A DNA stretch of 64,000 bases. Origin: Faecalibacterium sp. GTDB lineage: Bacteria; Bacillota; Clostridia; Oscillospirales; Ruminococcaceae. Made by a program: the position numbers and the translations under genes. Location: positions 30,500 to 94,499 of the forward strand of contig JARHYC010000021.1 in assembly GCA_029264955.1 (NCBI GenBank). Direction: 5' to 3'. Shown here piece after piece: positions 34,153-42,735 of the stretch. Position 1 is the stretch's first letter. Every line of letters starts with the position of its first letter. The notes below the pieces were generated by a model that worked only from the letters and a program-made list of their open reading frames with translations, had not been told where the DNA came from and did not search any database.

Positions 34153-35013
34153 TTACCGATCAATCTGCGCCGCATACTCTCGCGGACTGATCCCATACTC
34201 TGCTTTGAATGCGCGGTAGAAGTTCGCATAGTCGCCGAAACCACAATTTTGATATACGGCGCCCGGTGTCATTCCAGAAGCAATTAGTTCTTTCGCCTGC
34301 ATTAAACGGCGGAAGGTAATATACCGATATACGCTGGTACCCACACGCGCACTAAACTCATGGGCAAGGTAATATTTACTCACGTAAAATTCACTGGCAA
34401 TATCCGCCAGTGTCAAGCTGTCTTGGTAGTGCGTACCGATGTATGCCAGCACACGACTGATCAAATCTGGCTCTTCTGCCTTTTTGGATTTTTGCACACT
34501 GCTGCGGGTCAGGCGGTTTACTTCCACCAAAAACTGAGTCAGAAGGCTTTGTGCATACAGTCGGCTATCGGTGTCTTCGCCGTAAAATTCAGCATTCACA
34601 TTTTTCAAAAGGTCCTGCAAGATTGCTCGATGCACTTTATCTGGGCGCAACAGGTTGGTATGACCCGATGCCGCCTGATCAAAGCAAGCGGACAAATCGC
34701 ACTGTCCCCCGCCCAGCTGCTCCAGATAGCTTCGGCTCAGCCACAGCACATAGCGTTCGTAGACGGCGTTCTGCCCCACCTGTGCCTGATGCAGCTCTTG
34801 GGGGTTGATCAACAGCAGGTCACCCGGTTCTACCAAAAACAACTTACCTTCGACCTGAAAGCTGACGCTGCCACCCAGCAGAAAATATACCTCATAATAA
34901 TCGTGATGGTGGACGCCCACCGTCTCCATTTTCTGGTCCCGATAATGGAAGATTTCGAACTGTTTACCGTTCATACTTTGCCGACTATCGAACCGATGTG
35001 CCCTGTTTGCCAT
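34153..35013 (-). CDS. AraC-family regulator, likely of the uxuA-SDR hexuronate pair
   Basis: 286 residues. The N-terminal cupin (VGVHHHDYYEVYFLLGG, LFLVEPGDLLLINPQELHQ) senses a ligand. The C-terminal domain has two HTH motifs (LADIASEFYVSKYYLAHEF and PGAVYQNCGFGDYANFYRAF) and the ending YGISPREYAAQI. AGAGAGG precedes the ATG. It is divergent from uxuA across 197 bases, where a direct repeat at 35048-35075 looks like its site. A glucuronate or fructuronate ligand is inferred. Confidence 0.9.
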   Translation of the reverse strand: MANRAHRFDSRQSMNGKQFEIFHYRDQKMETVGVHHHDYYEVYFLLGGSVSFQVEGKLFLVEPGDLLLINPQELHQAQVGQNAVYERYVLWLSRSYLEQLGGGQCDLSACFDQAASGHTNLLRPDKVHRAILQDLLKNVNAEFYGEDTDSRLYAQSLLTQFLVEVNRLTRSSVQKSKKAEEPDLISRVLAYIGTHYQDSLTLADIASEFYVSKYYLAHEFSARVGTSVYRYITFRRLMQAKELIASGMTPGAVYQNCGFGDYANFYRAFKAEYGISPREYAAQIDR

Positions 35014-35047
35014 ATTTTCACCTCTCTAAGCCGAGATTACAACAAGA

Positions 35048-35075
35048 TTCGCAATTTGTCAAACAATATTCGCAT
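35048..35075 (+). promoter_or_regulatory. AraC-type direct-repeat operator upstream of uxuA
   Basis: Two copies of ATTCGCA (35048-35054 and 35069-35075) within a longer similar context are 21 bases apart, exactly two helical turns, on the same face of the DNA. A TATACT -10-like box lies at 35099-35104. Confidence 0.55.
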
Positions 35076-35115
35076 TTTTTATTGCGATTTTGCGTGGTAT
35101 ACTCGCATCAACAAA

Positions 35116-35188
35116 GCCGCTACCGTATGCGGCCTACGAAAATTCTGAATGAAAAAAATGCCTTGGCACCGTCCACTTTCGCCAAGGC
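35116..35188 (+). promoter_or_regulatory. Two hairpins in the uxuA leader
   Basis: GCCGC/GCGGC (35116-35133) and GCCTTGGC/GCCAAGGC (35160-35188) form two perfect stems just before the ribosome site GGAGG at 35198. Either may be an operator or an RNA element that affects translation. Confidence 0.4.
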
Positions 35189-35210
35189 CGTAGGAATGGA
35201 GGAATTGCAT

Positions 35211-36299
35211 ATGCCTATGCAGATGGGTTTTCGCTGGTATGGCGAAGGCAACGACAACATCAAGCTGTCTGACATCAAGCAGATCCCCGGTGTAACCAGC
35301 ATCGTCTGGGCACTGCACCACAAAATGCCCGGCGAAGTTTGGGAAGTAAACGAAATCGCCGAGGTGCAAAAGCAACTGGAGCCGTACGGCTTCAACATGG
35401 ACGTGGTCGAATCCGTCAACGTACACGACGACATCAAGATCGGCCTGCCCACCCGTGACGCATACATCGAGAACTACAAGCAGACCATTCGCAATCTGTC
35501 TCAGTTCGGCGTCAAGGTCATCTGCTACAACTTCATGCCCATCTTCGACTGGACCCGTACCAATCTGTTCCACCCGGTCGGCGACGGCTCCACCGCACTG
35601 TACTACGAAAAGGACATGATCCAGGATGATTACAAGGCTATGGCTGACTACATCCTGGGCTTTACTGAAAAGTACAATATGACTTTCCCCGGCTGGGAGC
35701 CGGAGCGTATGGCTAAGCTGGACGAGCTGTTCAAGGCGTACGCACCTGTCACCAAGGAAAAGCTGTGGGAGAACCTGAAGTATTTCCTGGAAGCAATCAT
35801 GCCCACCTGCCAGGAGTGCGACATTAAGATGGCAATCCACATGGACGATCCCCCGTGGGACATCTTCGGCATTCCCCGCCTGCTGACCAACGAGGAAAAC
35901 ATCAACCGTTTCCTGACTATGGTCGACAATCCCTACAACTGCCTGACCCTGTGCTCCGGCAGCCTAAATGCTGACCCCAACAACAATGTTGCCGACATTG
36001 TTCGCAAGCACTGCGACCGCATCGCATTTGCTCACATCCGCAATGTGAAGCATTTTGAGAATGGTGACTTCTCTGAAGCTTCTCACCGCGACTGCGACGG
36101 CGATACCGGCATTCTGGAGATCCTGAAGGCTTATCACGACTGCGGTTACGAAGGCTACATCCGCCCCGACCACGGCCGTCACCTGTGGGGCGAAGGCCCC
36201 GGCACTGTCCGCCCCGGTTATGGCCTGTACGACCGTGCTCTGGGTATTATGTATATGCTGGGCGTCTGGGATATGCTGGACCGCCTGGATAACAAATAA
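35211..36299 (+). CDS. uxuA: Mannonate dehydratase
   Basis: 362 residues from the ATG at 35211, 8 bases after GGAGG; earlier in-frame codons lie in the leader. It converts D-mannonate to 2-keto-3-deoxygluconate in glucuronate breakdown. Motifs: FRWYGEGNDNIKLSDIKQIP at the start, IHMDDPPWDIFGIPRLL, LCSGSLNADPNNN, FAHIRNVKHF and RPDHGRHLWGE carry the metal ligands. Codon choice is very biased (CTG, AAG, GAC), suggesting high expression when induced. The SDR gene follows after 42 bases. Confidence 0.95.
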   Translation: MPMQMGFRWYGEGNDNIKLSDIKQIPGVTSIVWALHHKMPGEVWEVNEIAEVQKQLEPYGFNMDVVESVNVHDDIKIGLPTRDAYIENYKQTIRNLSQFGVKVICYNFMPIFDWTRTNLFHPVGDGSTALYYEKDMIQDDYKAMADYILGFTEKYNMTFPGWEPERMAKLDELFKAYAPVTKEKLWENLKYFLEAIMPTCQECDIKMAIHMDDPPWDIFGIPRLLTNEENINRFLTMVDNPYNCLTLCSGSLNADPNNNVADIVRKHCDRIAFAHIRNVKHFENGDFSEASHRDCDGDTGILEILKAYHDCGYEGYIRPDHGRHLWGEGPGTVRPGYGLYDRALGIMYMLGVWDMLDRLDNK

Positions 36300-36341
36300 G
36301 TTTTGTATCACACATTCAAATACTTTTGGAGGTAAATGATT

Positions 36342-37187
36342 ATGATGAATCTGCCCTTGAACATTGATTTTTCCGGCAAGGTTGTTGTTGTTACCGGTGC
36401 AGGCGGTTTGATCTGCGGCGCTATGGCTCGTGCTTTTGCACAGTCCGGCGCTAAGGTCGCTGCTCTGGACCTGAACGAAGAAGCTGTTAAGAAACTGGCT
36501 GACGAGCTGAAGGCAGAAGGTTACGTCTGCGAAGGCTACAAGGCAAACGTTCTGGACGCTGATGCCCTGAAGGCTGTCCACGATCAGGTCGTTGCTGACC
36601 TGGGTACCTGCGACATTCTGATCAACGGTGCAGGCGGCAACAATCCCCGTGCTACCACCGACAATGAGTACCAGCACGAGGCATGGGAAGGCTGCAAGAC
36701 CTTCTTCGATCTGGATCCGGCTGGCGTCGACTTCCTGTTCAAACTGAACTTCCAGGGCACCCTGCTGCCCACCCAGGCTTTTGCTGTTGACATGGTCAAC
36801 AAGAAGTCCGGCTGCATCCTGAACATCTCTTCCATGAACGCATATATTCCTCTGACCAAGATCCCTGCATACTCCGCAGCTAAGGCAGCTATCTCCAACT
36901 TCACCCAGTGGCTGGCTACTCACTTTGCTGGCACCGGCATCCGCTGCAACGCAATCGCTCCGGGCTTCCTGGTTTCTGCACAGAACAAGGCTCTGCTGTA
37001 CAACGAGGATGGCACCCCCACCGCTCGTTCCGAGAAGATCCTGAACGGTACCCCCACTCATCGTTTTGTTGACGCAGACGAGCTGCTGGGCGCTACCATG
37101 TTCCTGTGCGACGACAAGGCTTCTTCCGCTATCACTGGCGTGATCCTGCCTATCGACGCTGGCTTCTCTGCATACTCCGGTGTCTAA
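36342..37187 (+). CDS. SDR oxidoreductase, probable D-mannonate (fructuronate) oxidoreductase
   Basis: 281 residues from the ATG at 36342, 9 bases after GGAGG; the ATG at 36336 is too close. Rossmann motif TGAGGLICGAMARAF, NGAGGN and active-site Tyr/Lys in YSAAKAA, with Ser in LNISSMNAY. SDR proteins of this type next to uxuA reduce fructuronate to mannonate, replacing classical UxuB. This function is inferred from the pairing. Codon bias matches uxuA. Confidence 0.88.
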   Translation: MMNLPLNIDFSGKVVVVTGAGGLICGAMARAFAQSGAKVAALDLNEEAVKKLADELKAEGYVCEGYKANVLDADALKAVHDQVVADLGTCDILINGAGGNNPRATTDNEYQHEAWEGCKTFFDLDPAGVDFLFKLNFQGTLLPTQAFAVDMVNKKSGCILNISSMNAYIPLTKIPAYSAAKAAISNFTQWLATHFAGTGIRCNAIAPGFLVSAQNKALLYNEDGTPTARSEKILNGTPTHRFVDADELLGATMFLCDDKASSAITGVILPIDAGFSAYSGV

Positions 37188-37252
37188 TCTCTAACTTCTC
37201 TTTTTTCTTTTCTTTTTGTTTCCTTCAGCAGTTTTATACTTTCCCCTAAAAT

Positions 37253-37298
37253 AAAAGGCCGCCGCCTCGTTTTTGCAAACGAGGCGGCGGCCTTTTTT
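37253..37298. terminator. Very strong bidirectional terminator
   Basis: A stem of about 20 bp, beginning AAAAGGCCGCCGCCTCGTTT, with a 4-base loop and T-runs both ways. It separates the hexuronate operon from the convergent RgpF-like gene. Confidence 0.92.
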
Positions 37299-37303
37299 GA
37301 CTC

Positions 37304-39145
37304 TTATGAATGCGAAATCAACTTATGCAGCTTCGCAAAGGTTTCTGGTTTCAAAACAATCTGCAAACAAATCCAAAGTTTCTGCCGAAGCGTCAATTTT
37401 GCATGGAACGCCTGCTCTAACGTCATCTGATCGTGTCGTTCCACATAGAAGTCCAAAATTCCTTGCATCCTGAATCGAATCTGATCGTATCGGGTCATGC
37501 CTGGTTCTTTCCACAAATCCAGAATGCTGTTTAGCGCTGCGCTTCGATTGGAAAGCGCCGTGATTGCGCCCTGCTGCGTGTACAAAAAGCCTGTCATATA
37601 TCCTGCATCCTGCGCAGCCAGCAGCGGCATAAACTCCCACAGCGGATACATTCCGCCAAACACATCAACTTCACCGGTAAACGGCATCTGTGTCAGCTTT
37701 GCCAGCGCATCTGTGCGTGCAAAAAACATTCCGCTACGGCTTGCGATGCCGCCCCGATCCCGACGAATCTTTACATGAATATCTGCCTGCTCCAAAAGCA
37801 CCTGCATCGTATCTGCCTGCTCAGGTAAATTCACGCCCAGTGAAAGCGTTTCCTGATGACTGGGCATAGGCGGGCACAGCACACCAATTTCAGGATGCTG
37901 CTGCAAAACCGCTGTTGCGCGGGCAGGGCGCAGGGTATCCATCGCTGTCTGTAAACTGGTTGCATCTGCAAATTCCTCCAGCAGCTGGGGCAAATCGCCG
38001 GACAAATACAGCAAATAGGTAAACTTCTTCAGCTGCTCCCACAACACGCCAAACATCACCGCTGGGGCCGGCTGGGCAATCACCCGACAAATCGTTCCGC
38101 TGGGTAAGGCCGATTTCCATTGCATTTCCAGTTCTACGGACGCAAACAGCGCATAACAGACCGTACCATCGGGCAAATCCGCAGCCACACGCGCCAGCAT
38201 GGGGGACAAATTCTCCTCCGCAAAATACAGTACGGCTGCTGTGCTGTCCTGTGCTGTATCGCCATTTTCCGCATCAAAGTACAGGTTGAGTGCGTCCACA
38301 ACTGAAGCCAGATCCTCGGTGCGCAGCAGATTCTGGAACACCAGCTGCACCGGATAATCGGTTTTGTCCCGCAGATACTCATACAACTCCTGTGTTGCAC
38401 GCCCCTGGGGTACTGTGGTGTATTCAAATCGAGGCACAAGGAAGTTTTTTCGCTTAAAGAACGGGCAGCCACGCTGCTCCATCAAGGTAACCGGCATACC
38501 CATCAGCGGGTAATCGTTGTAACATTCCAAATCCTGTGTGGAAACATATACATCCCACACAAATCCCATCTGGGCAAAGTGCTGTGTGAACAAAACCTCA
38601 TGCTTGCCGACCGCATCCCAGTAGGTGCGAATTTCCGGCAGGTCCGTCCAATAGGCCAGAAAACGCGGGTCGATAAACATGGATTTCCGCACGGCAAAAA
38701 AGAAGCTCTGCACATGGGGCGGAATGGGCTGGGTATCGTCCCAGCTGGCAGCGTGGGCGCCTTTATGCCTGGTCAATCCCCAGAAATCCACATCACGGTC
38801 CGCCATTTCGTCAAACATCGGCTGCAAGGAACACACCGGTCCGAAAATGGTCTGGTTATATAGCAGAATCTCATCGTACTGTATCCAAGAGTCCTGCAAG
38901 CGCAATAGCGTTTCCTTATATGCGGTAATGTCGAAACCACTGTTTTCCCGGCAAATCACTTCATCGCAACAGGATTCCAGTTTCTTTCGCCCTGCATCGT
39001 TCAAGGCGCCGTTCACCACAACGATTTGTCGTTTGCAAAAGCGCCCCACCTGCTCCAGCAGGTAAGGGATATAATCATCCACTACGCCATCCTTGTCGTA
39101 ATAAGCGAAAATTGCCAATCGGCTGGCATTTTGTTCCAAGCGCAT
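37304..39145 (-). CDS. RgpF-like rhamnan synthesis / glycosyltransferase protein
   Basis: 613 residues; AGAGGAA precedes the ATG. The N-terminal 260 residues match the RgpF family (PF05045): LAIFAYYDKDGVVDDYIPYL, CRENSGFDITAYKETL, EILLYNQTIFGPV, DVDFWGLTRHK and PHVQSFFFAVRK. These proteins act in rhamnose-containing wall polysaccharide synthesis. The C-terminal half has another module with IGVLCPPMPSHQET and SRSGMFFARTDALAKL, resembling a second RgpF-type segment. No other polysaccharide genes adjoin it here. Confidence 0.85.
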   Translation of the reverse strand: MRLEQNASRLAIFAYYDKDGVVDDYIPYLLEQVGRFCKRQIVVVNGALNDAGRKKLESCCDEVICRENSGFDITAYKETLLRLQDSWIQYDEILLYNQTIFGPVCSLQPMFDEMADRDVDFWGLTRHKGAHAASWDDTQPIPPHVQSFFFAVRKSMFIDPRFLAYWTDLPEIRTYWDAVGKHEVLFTQHFAQMGFVWDVYVSTQDLECYNDYPLMGMPVTLMEQRGCPFFKRKNFLVPRFEYTTVPQGRATQELYEYLRDKTDYPVQLVFQNLLRTEDLASVVDALNLYFDAENGDTAQDSTAAVLYFAEENLSPMLARVAADLPDGTVCYALFASVELEMQWKSALPSGTICRVIAQPAPAVMFGVLWEQLKKFTYLLYLSGDLPQLLEEFADATSLQTAMDTLRPARATAVLQQHPEIGVLCPPMPSHQETLSLGVNLPEQADTMQVLLEQADIHVKIRRDRGGIASRSGMFFARTDALAKLTQMPFTGEVDVFGGMYPLWEFMPLLAAQDAGYMTGFLYTQQGAITALSNRSAALNSILDLWKEPGMTRYDQIRFRMQGILDFYVERHDQMTLEQAFHAKLTLRQKLWICLQIVLKPETFAKLHKLISHS

Positions 39146-39338
39146 CCGCGTTCCTCTTTTCTCTTGCTCCGATTCCTATATCAAACGGCCTTTTGCCGCG
39201 TTGAAAGCTATTTTTTCGATTTTGCCAAGTATATCATCTCGGGTGATAAAATTCAATTTTACCACCCACATCATACCTGCGAAATGCTGCGCATACACTG
39301 TGCTGTCTCCGTTTTGCCTTTATGTTCCGGGAGGTACT

Positions 39339-40286
39339 ATGAAACACTTTTCTTTTTCTGCGGCAACGACCGCACTTTTGGCTATTCTGGTCTGTCTGCT
39401 GGCTGGGTGCCATCCACCATTTACACATACTCCCGGATGGTCCCAAGAGCCGGAAGGGAGGATTTACTATTTACCCAACGGAAAACCCGCCACTGGCTGG
39501 CAAACCATTGATGGGCAACGATACTGTTTTACTGAAACCGGCACGCCCATGACCGGCTGGCAAACCCTCGACGGCAAAACCTACGCATTTCGTCCGGATG
39601 GAACCCCTATGACTGGCTGGGTGCCTGCCGAACAAAGCAGCCGCTATTTCGATGAAACCGGTGCTATGCTGACCGGGCGGCAGGAAATTCAGGGCGAAGT
39701 ACATTATTTTACACCCAACGGGTTAGAAGTTCCCCTTGCCAATGCACAAAACCCGCTGCCGGAAAACTATTCCGTTGCATTGCGGGAAATCGGTGGCGGG
39801 CGACAAATCGCTGCTATCTGTTACGAGGACCTGCGGCAAATGTTTGCCGACTGCAAAGCCGCCGGGTGTTCCCCGGCTGTATGCTCCGCATTCCGCAGCT
39901 GGGAAAAACAAGAAAAGCTCTTTCGCCGCAAGGTAAATTTTTACCGCCGGCAAGGATATTCCGACGCAGACGCTATCCAACTGGCGGGTACAGTTGTTGC
40001 ACCACCCGGCACCAGCGAGCATCAGCTGGGGCTGGCGCTGGATATTGTGGACACCAACCACTGGGACCTGGATGAAAGTCAGGAATCCACCCCAACCCAG
40101 CAATGGCTGATGCAGAACAGCTGGCAATATGGCTTTATCTTGCGCTATCCAAATAACAAAAGCCAAATTACCGGCGTAATTTACGAGCCTTGGCATTATC
40201 GCTGGGTCGGGCGGGAGATTGCCGCCGAGATGCACGAAAGCGGGCTTTGCTTAGAGGAATATTTGGGCGCAGCCATTTTGCGCTGA
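39339..40286 (+). CDS. Lipoprotein D,D-carboxypeptidase (VanY/M15B) with wall-binding repeats
   Basis: 315 residues from the ATG at 39339, after GGGAGG. A signal peptide ends in the lipobox LLAGC. Residues about 45-130 carry four repeats of the choline-binding type (PATGWQTIDGQRYCF, PMTGWQTLDGKTYAF, PMTGWVP). The catalytic M15B domain has CSAFRSWEKQEKLF, SEHQLGLALDI (zinc His and Asp) and EPWHYRWVG. It trims D-Ala from peptidoglycan peptides. The combination of a lipid anchor and wall-binding repeats is notable. folC follows on the same strand after 72 bases. Confidence 0.92.
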   Translation: MKHFSFSAATTALLAILVCLLAGCHPPFTHTPGWSQEPEGRIYYLPNGKPATGWQTIDGQRYCFTETGTPMTGWQTLDGKTYAFRPDGTPMTGWVPAEQSSRYFDETGAMLTGRQEIQGEVHYFTPNGLEVPLANAQNPLPENYSVALREIGGGRQIAAICYEDLRQMFADCKAAGCSPAVCSAFRSWEKQEKLFRRKVNFYRRQGYSDADAIQLAGTVVAPPGTSEHQLGLALDIVDTNHWDLDESQESTPTQQWLMQNSWQYGFILRYPNNKSQITGVIYEPWHYRWVGREIAAEMHESGLCLEEYLGAAILR

Positions 40287-40358
40287 ATCCCTTTCTTGTA
40301 CTTTGCGCCACCGAATGATATAGTAGACAGGAAACAAAAAACAGAAGGGATTGTTACC

Positions 40359-41630
40359 ATGACTGCTACCGAGGCGATTGCCTATATTCATTCCGTCTGC
40401 TGGAAAAACAGCAGTCCGGGGCTTGCCCGCACGCAGGAACTTCTGCGCCGTATGGGCAATCCGGAAAAAAAGCTGAAATTCGTTCATATCGCCGGAACCA
40501 ACGGCAAGGGCAGCACTGCTGCTATGGCGGCTTCGATTTTGCAGAAAGCCGGCTACCGAACAGGCTTGTTTACTTCTCCGTTCATTTATCGCTTTCAGGA
40601 GCGGATGCAGGTCAACGGAGAGCAAATTTCCGATGCAGACTTAGTTTCTGCTACGGAATTTGTAAAGCCGTTTGCGGAATCCATGCCGGAACATCCCACC
40701 GAATTTGAACTGCTCACCTGCATTGCCTTTGCTTATTTCGCCAGCCAGCACTGTGACATTGTTGTGCTGGAGGTAGGTATGGGTGGCGCGCTGGACGCAA
40801 CCAACGTGATCGACACCCCAGAGGTTGCTGTCATCACAAACATTGGTCTGGACCACACCGAATATCTGGGCGACACGCTGGAAGCCATTGCCGAAACCAA
40901 GGCAGGTATTTTTAAGTTCGATGGCAGCGCCGTTATTTACCGGGGAACACCGGGCGTAGAAGCCGTATTTGAGCGCATCTGTAATCAGCGTCACGTCAGC
41001 TTGAAAAAGGCAGATTTCGACGGTCTTTGCCTGGTTCAGCACTCTCTGGAGGGGCAAACCTTCCACTGCGGCTCACGAAAAGGACTTTTCCTGCCGCTGT
41101 TGGGGGCGCATCAGCTTCATAACGCAGCTGTTGTTCTGTCTGTAATGGACACCTTAATCGAAAAGGGCTGGCAGATTTCAGAGCAAAATATTCGGGACGG
41201 TTTACGGGATGTACGCTGGCCCGGCCGATTTGATATTCTGCACCATGATCCTTTGTGCATCATCGACGGCGGTCATAATCCCCAGTGTATTGAAGCACTG
41301 GTGCAAAACATCCGAGATTATCTGCCTGGTCAGAAACTGGTGGTCCTCACCGGTGTTTTGGCGGATAAAGACTATGTGGATATGTACCGCCCTGTTCTAC
41401 CCTATGTACAGCAGTTTATCTGTGTCACACCGCCCAGCCCTCGCAAGCTGGAGGCGGACAAGCTGGCAGCTTACCTTGCGGAAACCGGCATCCCTGCCAC
41501 GCCTTATACAACCATCGCCGATGGTGTGTGCGCCGCAGTAGCCGCCGCCGGGGCGGATGGTGTTGTGCTGTGTTTCGGTTCGCTGTATTTAATCGGAGAT
41601 GTGAAAGCGGCACTGGATACGTTATCATAA
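40359..41630 (+). CDS. folC: Folylpolyglutamate synthase / dihydrofolate synthase
   Basis: 423 residues from the ATG at 40359, after AAGGGA. It adds glutamate to folates (and may make dihydrofolate). Motifs: FVHIAGTNGKGSTAAM (ATP loop), GLFTSPFIYRFQERM, EVGMGGALDATNV, NIGLDHTEYLGDTLEAIA with KAGI, and DGGHNPQCIEAL in the C-terminal domain. Length is normal. It ends at a terminator. Confidence 0.95.
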   Translation: MTATEAIAYIHSVCWKNSSPGLARTQELLRRMGNPEKKLKFVHIAGTNGKGSTAAMAASILQKAGYRTGLFTSPFIYRFQERMQVNGEQISDADLVSATEFVKPFAESMPEHPTEFELLTCIAFAYFASQHCDIVVLEVGMGGALDATNVIDTPEVAVITNIGLDHTEYLGDTLEAIAETKAGIFKFDGSAVIYRGTPGVEAVFERICNQRHVSLKKADFDGLCLVQHSLEGQTFHCGSRKGLFLPLLGAHQLHNAAVVLSVMDTLIEKGWQISEQNIRDGLRDVRWPGRFDILHHDPLCIIDGGHNPQCIEALVQNIRDYLPGQKLVVLTGVLADKDYVDMYRPVLPYVQQFICVTPPSPRKLEADKLAAYLAETGIPATPYTTIADGVCAAVAAAGADGVVLCFGSLYLIGDVKAALDTLS

Positions 41631-41633
41631 AGA

Positions 41634-41667
41634 AAAAGCGCCCTGCTCTTTCAGCAGGACGCTTTTG
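41634..41667. terminator. Bidirectional terminator
   Basis: AAAAGCG-CCTGCT with AGCAGG-CGCTTTT and a CTTTC loop separates folC from the convergent DegV gene. Confidence 0.85.
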
Positions 41668-41669
41668 TG

Positions 41670-42548
41670 TTATTTCTGACGGATATCCTCTGCACCGACA
41701 AAATAAATTGCCAAAGCGCCGGGTCCCAGATAAGAGCCGGTAACAGGCTCATGATCCACAATCAGGATTTCCTTGGGCGAATGCTTCTGCTTCAGGCTTT
41801 CCGCCATAGCAGCAGCATCCTCCGGGCAGCCGCAGTGAGAAATCCCTACGATCTGCTGCTCCGGTGCTACAACCAGTGCATCGTACTTTTCTACCATACG
41901 GCTCAGCACCGCTTTACGGCCACGGACCTTCTCAAATGCTTCAATTTTGCCTTCGGTCGTGCCTTTCAGCAGCGGTTTTACCTGCAACAGTGTACCGACA
42001 GCTGCCGCTGCATTGGACAACCGACCACCCTTGCGCAAGTGCATCAAATCGTCTACGGTAAACAGCTGATACATCCGCATCTTTTCTGCTTCCAGCTTTT
42101 CGGCGGCCTCTTGGAGCGTCATACCGGCCTGCTGGCACTGACAAGCATACAGTACCCAGATCCCTTCACCCAGAGAAGCACCCATGCTGTCTACAATCAC
42201 GATTTCACGCTCTGGGTAACTGTCCATCAGCTGCTCTCGTGCGATGCGTGCCGAGTTCAGCGTACCGCTGATACCGGCGGCCATACCAATAAACAGGATG
42301 TCCTTGCCTTCCTCCAAGGTTGGTTCCATGTAATCCACATACTTCTGCGGATTGATCTGAGAAGTTGTGATCTTAGCCCCCTTTTTCATGTCCGCATAAT
42401 AGGCTGCTGCATCAAAGCTGCGGGTATCCACGCACTCCCGCTGCTCGCCGTTCATGAAATAAGAAAGCGGCACTACTCCGATATTGTATTTTTCTGCCAG
42501 CTCCGTGGGGATATTAGCCGAAGTATCTGTAAAAATTGCAAAGCTCAT
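41670..42548 (-). CDS. DegV family fatty-acid-binding protein
   Basis: 292 residues from the ATG at 42548, after GGAGG. DegV/FakB proteins bind fatty acids and present them to the FakA kinase. Motifs: FAIFTDTSANIP, VVPLSYF, KKGAKITTSQINPQ, IGMAAGISGTLNSA, VDSMGASLGEG, LRKGGRLSNAAAAVG and the C-terminal GPGALAIYFVG. It appears to be a single-gene unit. Which fatty acid it prefers is unknown. Confidence 0.93.
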   Translation of the reverse strand: MSFAIFTDTSANIPTELAEKYNIGVVPLSYFMNGEQRECVDTRSFDAAAYYADMKKGAKITTSQINPQKYVDYMEPTLEEGKDILFIGMAAGISGTLNSARIAREQLMDSYPEREIVIVDSMGASLGEGIWVLYACQCQQAGMTLQEAAEKLEAEKMRMYQLFTVDDLMHLRKGGRLSNAAAAVGTLLQVKPLLKGTTEGKIEAFEKVRGRKAVLSRMVEKYDALVVAPEQQIVGISHCGCPEDAAAMAESLKQKHSPKEILIVDHEPVTGSYLGPGALAIYFVGAEDIRQK

Positions 42549-42700
42549 AGTATCCTCCGCAAAATAACTCATACGCCCGGTGACCGCAAGAATGACACCC
42601 TTGCACCGGGATAATTTTTCTTATGATATATTATAGCACAACTCCGTGGATTCTGCACCTTTGCTTTTCTGAGATTCCGCCAAGGGTATCCTCACACAAT

Positions 42701-42730
42701 AAAAACGCCCCGCACGCTGTGCGAGGCGTT
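42701..42730 (-). terminator. Terminator after the MATE gene
   Basis: AACGCC-CGCAC pairs with GTGCG-GGCGTT, and the minus strand continues into TTTTTATT. Confidence 0.8.
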
Positions 42731-42735
42731 CGCTT

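Noticed and set aside
35964..37061. A 365-residue antisense frame spanning uxuA and the SDR gene
   Set aside because: It crosses two real genes and their spacer, and reflects strong codon bias.
39471..39620. GWQT repeats in the carboxypeptidase considered as a DNA repeat array
   Set aside because: They are protein-level choline-binding-type repeats within one gene, not a CRISPR or tandem DNA repeat.
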